This document shows positions 61,289 through 64,000 of a DNA stretch of 64,000 bases, piece after piece. The position numbers and the translations under genes were made by a program. The DNA is from an uncultured Eubacterium sp. Its GTDB lineage: Bacteria > Bacillota > Clostridia > Lachnospirales > Lachnospiraceae. Where the stretch lies: NCBI GenBank assembly GCA_910579145.1, contig CAJTTQ010000001.1:46060-110059 (forward strand), written 5' to 3'. Below the pieces are notes generated by a model. It did no database searches. It worked only from the letters and a program-made list of their open reading frames with translations, and had not been told where the DNA came from. Numbering within the stretch: the stretch's first letter is position 1; every line of letters begins with the position of its first letter.

Positions 61289-62203
61289 ATGAGATTAGTG
61301 ACTAGATCGGATTTTGACGGACTGGCGTGTGCCGCTTTATTGAAAGAAGCAGGCATCATTGACTGTTGGAAGTTCGCTCATCCAAAAGACTTACAGGACG
61401 GACTTGTAGAGGTGACAGAAAACGACTGCCTGGCAAATGTGCCGTTCGTGGAAGGCTGCGGATTGTGGTTTGACCACCATTCCAGCGAGCATGAAAGAAA
61501 TCAGTTAGAAGGGAAATATAAAGGGGAGAGCCGGATCACGCCGTCCTGTGCCCGTATTATCTATGAGTACTATGGCGGACGGGAAAAATTTCCGCAGTTT
61601 GACGATATGATGGAGGCGGTTGACAAGGTGGATTCTGCGAATCTTACGCTGGATGAGATCCAGAACCCGACTGGCTGGGTATTGGTCGGCTTTATCATGG
61701 ATCCGCGTACCGGACTCGGCAGATGGCGGAATTTCCGTATCCCGAATTATAAATTGATGGAAGAACTGATTGATGCGTGCCGCACGATGACGACGGATGA
61801 GATTCTTGCGCTGCCAGATGTAAAGGAGCGCATCGAAGTGTATTTCGAGCAGGCAGAGAAGTTTAAGGAAATGGTGCAGGCGCATACGAGAGTGGAAAAA
61901 AATGTGATCATATCCGATCTGAGAGGTGTCGATCCAATCTATTCCGGCAACCGTTTTATGATCTACAGCATGTATCCTGAGCAGAATATCTCGGTATGGA
62001 TCGTCAATGGAAAAGGTGGAAAAGGCTGTTCGGCAGCAGTCGGTTACAGCATTCTAAATAAAACGTCAAACGTCGATGTCGGAAAGCTGATGTTAAAATA
62101 TGGAGGCGGCGGCCATAAGGCGGTCGGGACATGTCAGTTTGACGATGAGCATATGGATGAGATGCTGCCGAAGCTTTTGGATGAGATCGTGAATTATAAG
62201 TAA
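61289..62203 (+). CDS. DHH family phosphoesterase
   Basis: The 304-residue protein has the DHH-family metal sites: SDFDGLACAALL near residue 7, D-H-H in LWFDHHSSEH near 65, and a DHHA1-type C-terminal motif GGGGHKAVGTCQF. Related proteins hydrolyse nanoRNA, pAp or linear di-nucleotides; the exact substrate cannot be told. Given two c-di-GMP proteins in the window, a pGpG or nanoRNA role is possible but unproven. ATG at 61289 follows AAAGGGGATACCAG; a longer frame to 61211 starts over the promoter and is rejected. Confidence 0.85.
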   Translation: MRLVTRSDFDGLACAALLKEAGIIDCWKFAHPKDLQDGLVEVTENDCLANVPFVEGCGLWFDHHSSEHERNQLEGKYKGESRITPSCARIIYEYYGGREKFPQFDDMMEAVDKVDSANLTLDEIQNPTGWVLVGFIMDPRTGLGRWRNFRIPNYKLMEELIDACRTMTTDEILALPDVKERIEVYFEQAEKFKEMVQAHTRVEKNVIISDLRGVDPIYSGNRFMIYSMYPEQNISVWIVNGKGGKGCSAAVGYSILNKTSNVDVGKLMLKYGGGGHKAVGTCQFDDEHMDEMLPKLLDEIVNYK

Positions 62204-62233
62204 TGTTATAAGGAACGCAATCGGAAACGGATC

Positions 62234-62274
62234 AAGGGTTATTCTCTATTCGCAGTAGGGGATAGCCTTTTCCT
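62234..62274 (+). terminator. Likely terminator after the DHH gene
   Basis: AAGGGTTATTCTCTA (62234-62248) pairs with TAGGGGATAGCCTT (62256-62269) as a 14-pair stem with one bulged G and three G-U pairs. T-rich sequence follows (TTTTCCTTTT). Confidence 0.6.
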
Positions 62275-62324
62275 TTTCGGATTTTCGTGTGGAAATAATT
62301 TGACAAGATAAGGAGGAATCTACA

Positions 62325-63677
62325 TTGGAAAACCGCAGAATGAAGGATATGACCGTGGGTTCACCGATCCGCTTGATTCTGGGCTTTGCCATACCATTAT
62401 TTTTCGGTATGCTGTTTCAGCAGTTTTACAGCTTAATGGATATGATCATCGTGGGAAAGTTTTTGGGCGCGAAGTCTCTGGCCGCCGTGGGCGCTACCGG
62501 TTCGATCAATTTTATGATCATCGGTTTTTGCATGGGAGTCTGTAATGGCTTTGCTATCCCGGTTGCCCAGCGATTCGGGGCAAAGGATGAAAAAATGCTG
62601 CGGCGTTTTGTGGCAAATAGTGTCTGGCTTTCCATCATCTTTGCCGCTGTCATGACGCTGTCGGTTTGCCTGCTCTGCCGTAATATACTGATGTGGATGG
62701 ATACGCCGTCCGATATTTTTGACAGGGCCTATCAGTATATTTTCATTATCTTTTTAGGCATTCCGGCGACTTATCTTTACAATCTCCTGTCGGGCATCAT
62801 CCGGTCCCTGGGAGATTCCAAAAGCCCGTTGATTTTTCTGGTCATTTCCTCGGTGTTAAACATTGGACTGGATATGCTGGCGATCGTAGTATTTCAGATG
62901 GGAGTAGCGGGGGCAGCAGGAGCCACGGTACTCTCTCAGGCGATTTCAGGAGGGCTTTGCCTGCTTTACATGAAAAAGAAATATCCCATTCTGCGGATCC
63001 GAAAAGGGGAGTGGAAACTGCGGGGGAACTGTGTCGGGCGGCTGTGCAGTATGGGGATTCCTATGGGACTGCAGTATTCTATTACGGCGATCGGAAGCGT
63101 TATTTTGCAGACGGCCGTGAACGGACTTGGTTCTACGGCTGTAGCATCCATGACGGCCGGCGGTAAGATCGCGATGTTTTTCTATTGTCCCTATGATGCC
63201 TTTGGCGCTACGATGGCGACTTATGCGGGGCAGAACGTAGGTGCCTGCCGTCTGGACCGTGTCACAAAGGGGATGGTACATTGTAGTTATCTGGCCGCGG
63301 CTTACTGTGTGCTGGCCGCAGGTTTTCTCATCGGTTTTGGCGACAAGCTGGCGCTTTTATTTGTGGACGCCGCGGAGGTGGAGATCATACGAAATGTGTC
63401 AGAGTTCCTTTTTTGGAACAGCCTGTTCCTTATCCCGCTGGCGTTAGTAAATATCATCCGTTTTTCCATCCAGGGACTCGGTTTTGGCAAGCTGGCGATC
63501 TTTGCGGGAGTGGCAGAGATGGTGGGGCGGAGTGTTGTGGGATTCGGTCTCGTGCCCGTTTTTGGTTTTACAGCGGCATGCCTGGCCAGTCCCGTGGCCT
63601 GGATACTCGCGGACCTGTTTCTCATACCGGCGTATTGTTACTGCGTCCGGGAGCTGGATAAAATCATAGAGAAATAG
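62325..63677 (+). CDS. MATE family efflux transporter
   Basis: Cation-coupled multidrug/toxin exporter family. The 450-residue product has twelve hydrophobic segments in two similar halves. The first begins GSPIRLILGFAIPLFFGMLFQQFYSLMDMIIVGKFLGAKSLAAVGA, typical of the family. The second half opens with LCSMGIPMGLQYSITAIGSVILQTAVNGLG. The start is TTG at 62325 with AAGGAGG 8 bases upstream. Substrate unknown. Confidence 0.93.
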   Translation: MENRRMKDMTVGSPIRLILGFAIPLFFGMLFQQFYSLMDMIIVGKFLGAKSLAAVGATGSINFMIIGFCMGVCNGFAIPVAQRFGAKDEKMLRRFVANSVWLSIIFAAVMTLSVCLLCRNILMWMDTPSDIFDRAYQYIFIIFLGIPATYLYNLLSGIIRSLGDSKSPLIFLVISSVLNIGLDMLAIVVFQMGVAGAAGATVLSQAISGGLCLLYMKKKYPILRIRKGEWKLRGNCVGRLCSMGIPMGLQYSITAIGSVILQTAVNGLGSTAVASMTAGGKIAMFFYCPYDAFGATMATYAGQNVGACRLDRVTKGMVHCSYLAAAYCVLAAGFLIGFGDKLALLFVDAAEVEIIRNVSEFLFWNSLFLIPLALVNIIRFSIQGLGFGKLAIFAGVAEMVGRSVVGFGLVPVFGFTAACLASPVAWILADLFLIPAYCYCVRELDKIIEK

Positions 63678-63693
63678 AAGGTGCGAAGTCTGG

Positions 63694-63722
63694 TTGCGCC
63701 ATGCCTTCTTCTGTGATAAAAT
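63694..63722 (+). promoter_or_regulatory. Sigma-A promoter of the last gene
   Basis: TTGCGC (63694-63699), 17 bases, TAAAAT (63717-63722), 45 bases before the start codon at 63768. Confidence 0.7.
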
Positions 63723-63767
63723 GAGTTTCAGCGGGTTTATTAGCAAGTTGATTTAGGAGGCGTTGCC

Positions 63768-64000
63768 ATGAGCATACCTTATCAGGTACCGGGGTTATTC
63801 CTCACGTCGTTGTGCCACGTGATCGTCATTTACCATATGCTGGAGCGCAGGTATACAAAAAGAAAATTTGTACTCTGCAGCTGCCTGTATATAGTTGGTT
63901 TTATCTGCATGGGCGGGTACGCCTATGTGGCAGGAGGGATCAGTGCGATACGCACTTATCTGTTGATCGCTGTATGCCTGTTTTCGTTTTTCTGTCTCGT
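63768..64000 (+). CDS. Multi-pass membrane protein, N-terminal part (cut by window edge)
   Basis: ATG at 63768 follows TTAGGAGGCGTTGCC. The frame stays open for 77 codons to the window end. The part seen has hydrophobic stretches at about 8-22, 37-55 and 62-77, with a basic loop (ERRYTKRK) between the first two. It could be the sensor half of a histidine kinase with a membrane N-terminal region or an unrelated membrane protein; nothing in this fragment decides. Confidence 0.75.
   Translation, partial: MSIPYQVPGLFLTSLCHVIVIYHMLERRYTKRKFVLCSCLYIVGFICMGGYAYVAGGISAIRTYLLIAVCLFSFFCL

Noticed and set aside
1..64000. CRISPR array, insertion sequence, prophage, tRNA or rRNA genes
   Set aside because: No repeat-spacer pattern, transposase, integrase, phage gene or RNA gene was recognised on either strand.

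Overview
The window reads as one continuous chromosomal stretch from a motile, endospore-forming member of the Clostridia, most likely Lachnospiraceae. The evidence is a forespore sigma factor (SigG) beside a YlmC/YmxH-type sporulation protein and NrdR, a single large fla/che operon of Firmicutes type (FliY with a CheC domain, FlhF/FlhG, CheD, SigD, a SwrB-like gene), a PolC-type polymerase, and an [FeFe]-hydrogenase maturase (HydE). The assignment rests on gene content and order, not on a marker comparison.

Layout. At 1-139 (minus) is the start of a Phd/YefM-type antitoxin cut by the window edge. 223-2036 holds sigG (minus), ymxH and nrdR. 2092-6850 holds yifB/comM, dprA and topA. 7048-41501 is the flagellar and chemotaxis supercluster, nearly all on the plus strand and tightly packed: basal body rod, MS ring and export ATPase (flgB to fliJ), hook (fliK, flgD, flgE), stator (motA, motB), switch and export gate (fliL to flhA), flhF/flhG, a PilZ c-di-GMP receptor, cheB-A-W-D, sigD, fapA and four small or poorly known genes. 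41666-43399 is rpsB-tsf with its own promoter, a structured leader and a terminator. 43598-47361 is a three-gene module (LacI-type sensor fused to GGDEF, a NodB-fold protein with altered catalytic residues, a bactofilin) set between tsf and pyrH. 47373-58486 is pyrH, frr, uppS, cdsA, dxr, rseP, ispG and polC. 58502-64000 is more variable: hydE, a frameshifted AlbA_2-type gene on the minus strand, a DHH phosphoesterase, a MATE transporter and the start of a membrane protein.

The order dprA-topA-[flagellar/chemotaxis operon]-sigD-swrB-rpsB-tsf-pyrH-frr-uppS-cdsA-dxr-rseP-polC is the order I recall for Bacillus subtilis, so this is a deeply conserved backbone. The departures stand out: no codY, clpQY or xerC between topA and flgB; motAB inside the operon; a PilZ gene between flhG and cheB; no cheC between cheW and cheD; the c-di-GMP/bactofilin module between tsf and pyrH; ispG where proS would be. 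C-di-GMP signalling appears twice near motility genes, a diguanylate cyclase and a PilZ receptor, which suggests local control of swimming versus surface life.

The most unusual element is a 45-bp minisatellite encoding a Gly/Ala/Asn-rich insert inside the replicative polymerase PolC. Others are the likely non-catalytic NodB protein, the terminator with an overlapping extended -10 promoter inside the flagellar operon, tandem hairpins before flgE, and the frameshifted AlbA_2 gene. No rRNA, tRNA, CRISPR array or insertion sequence was seen. No gap between genes exceeds 300 bases.
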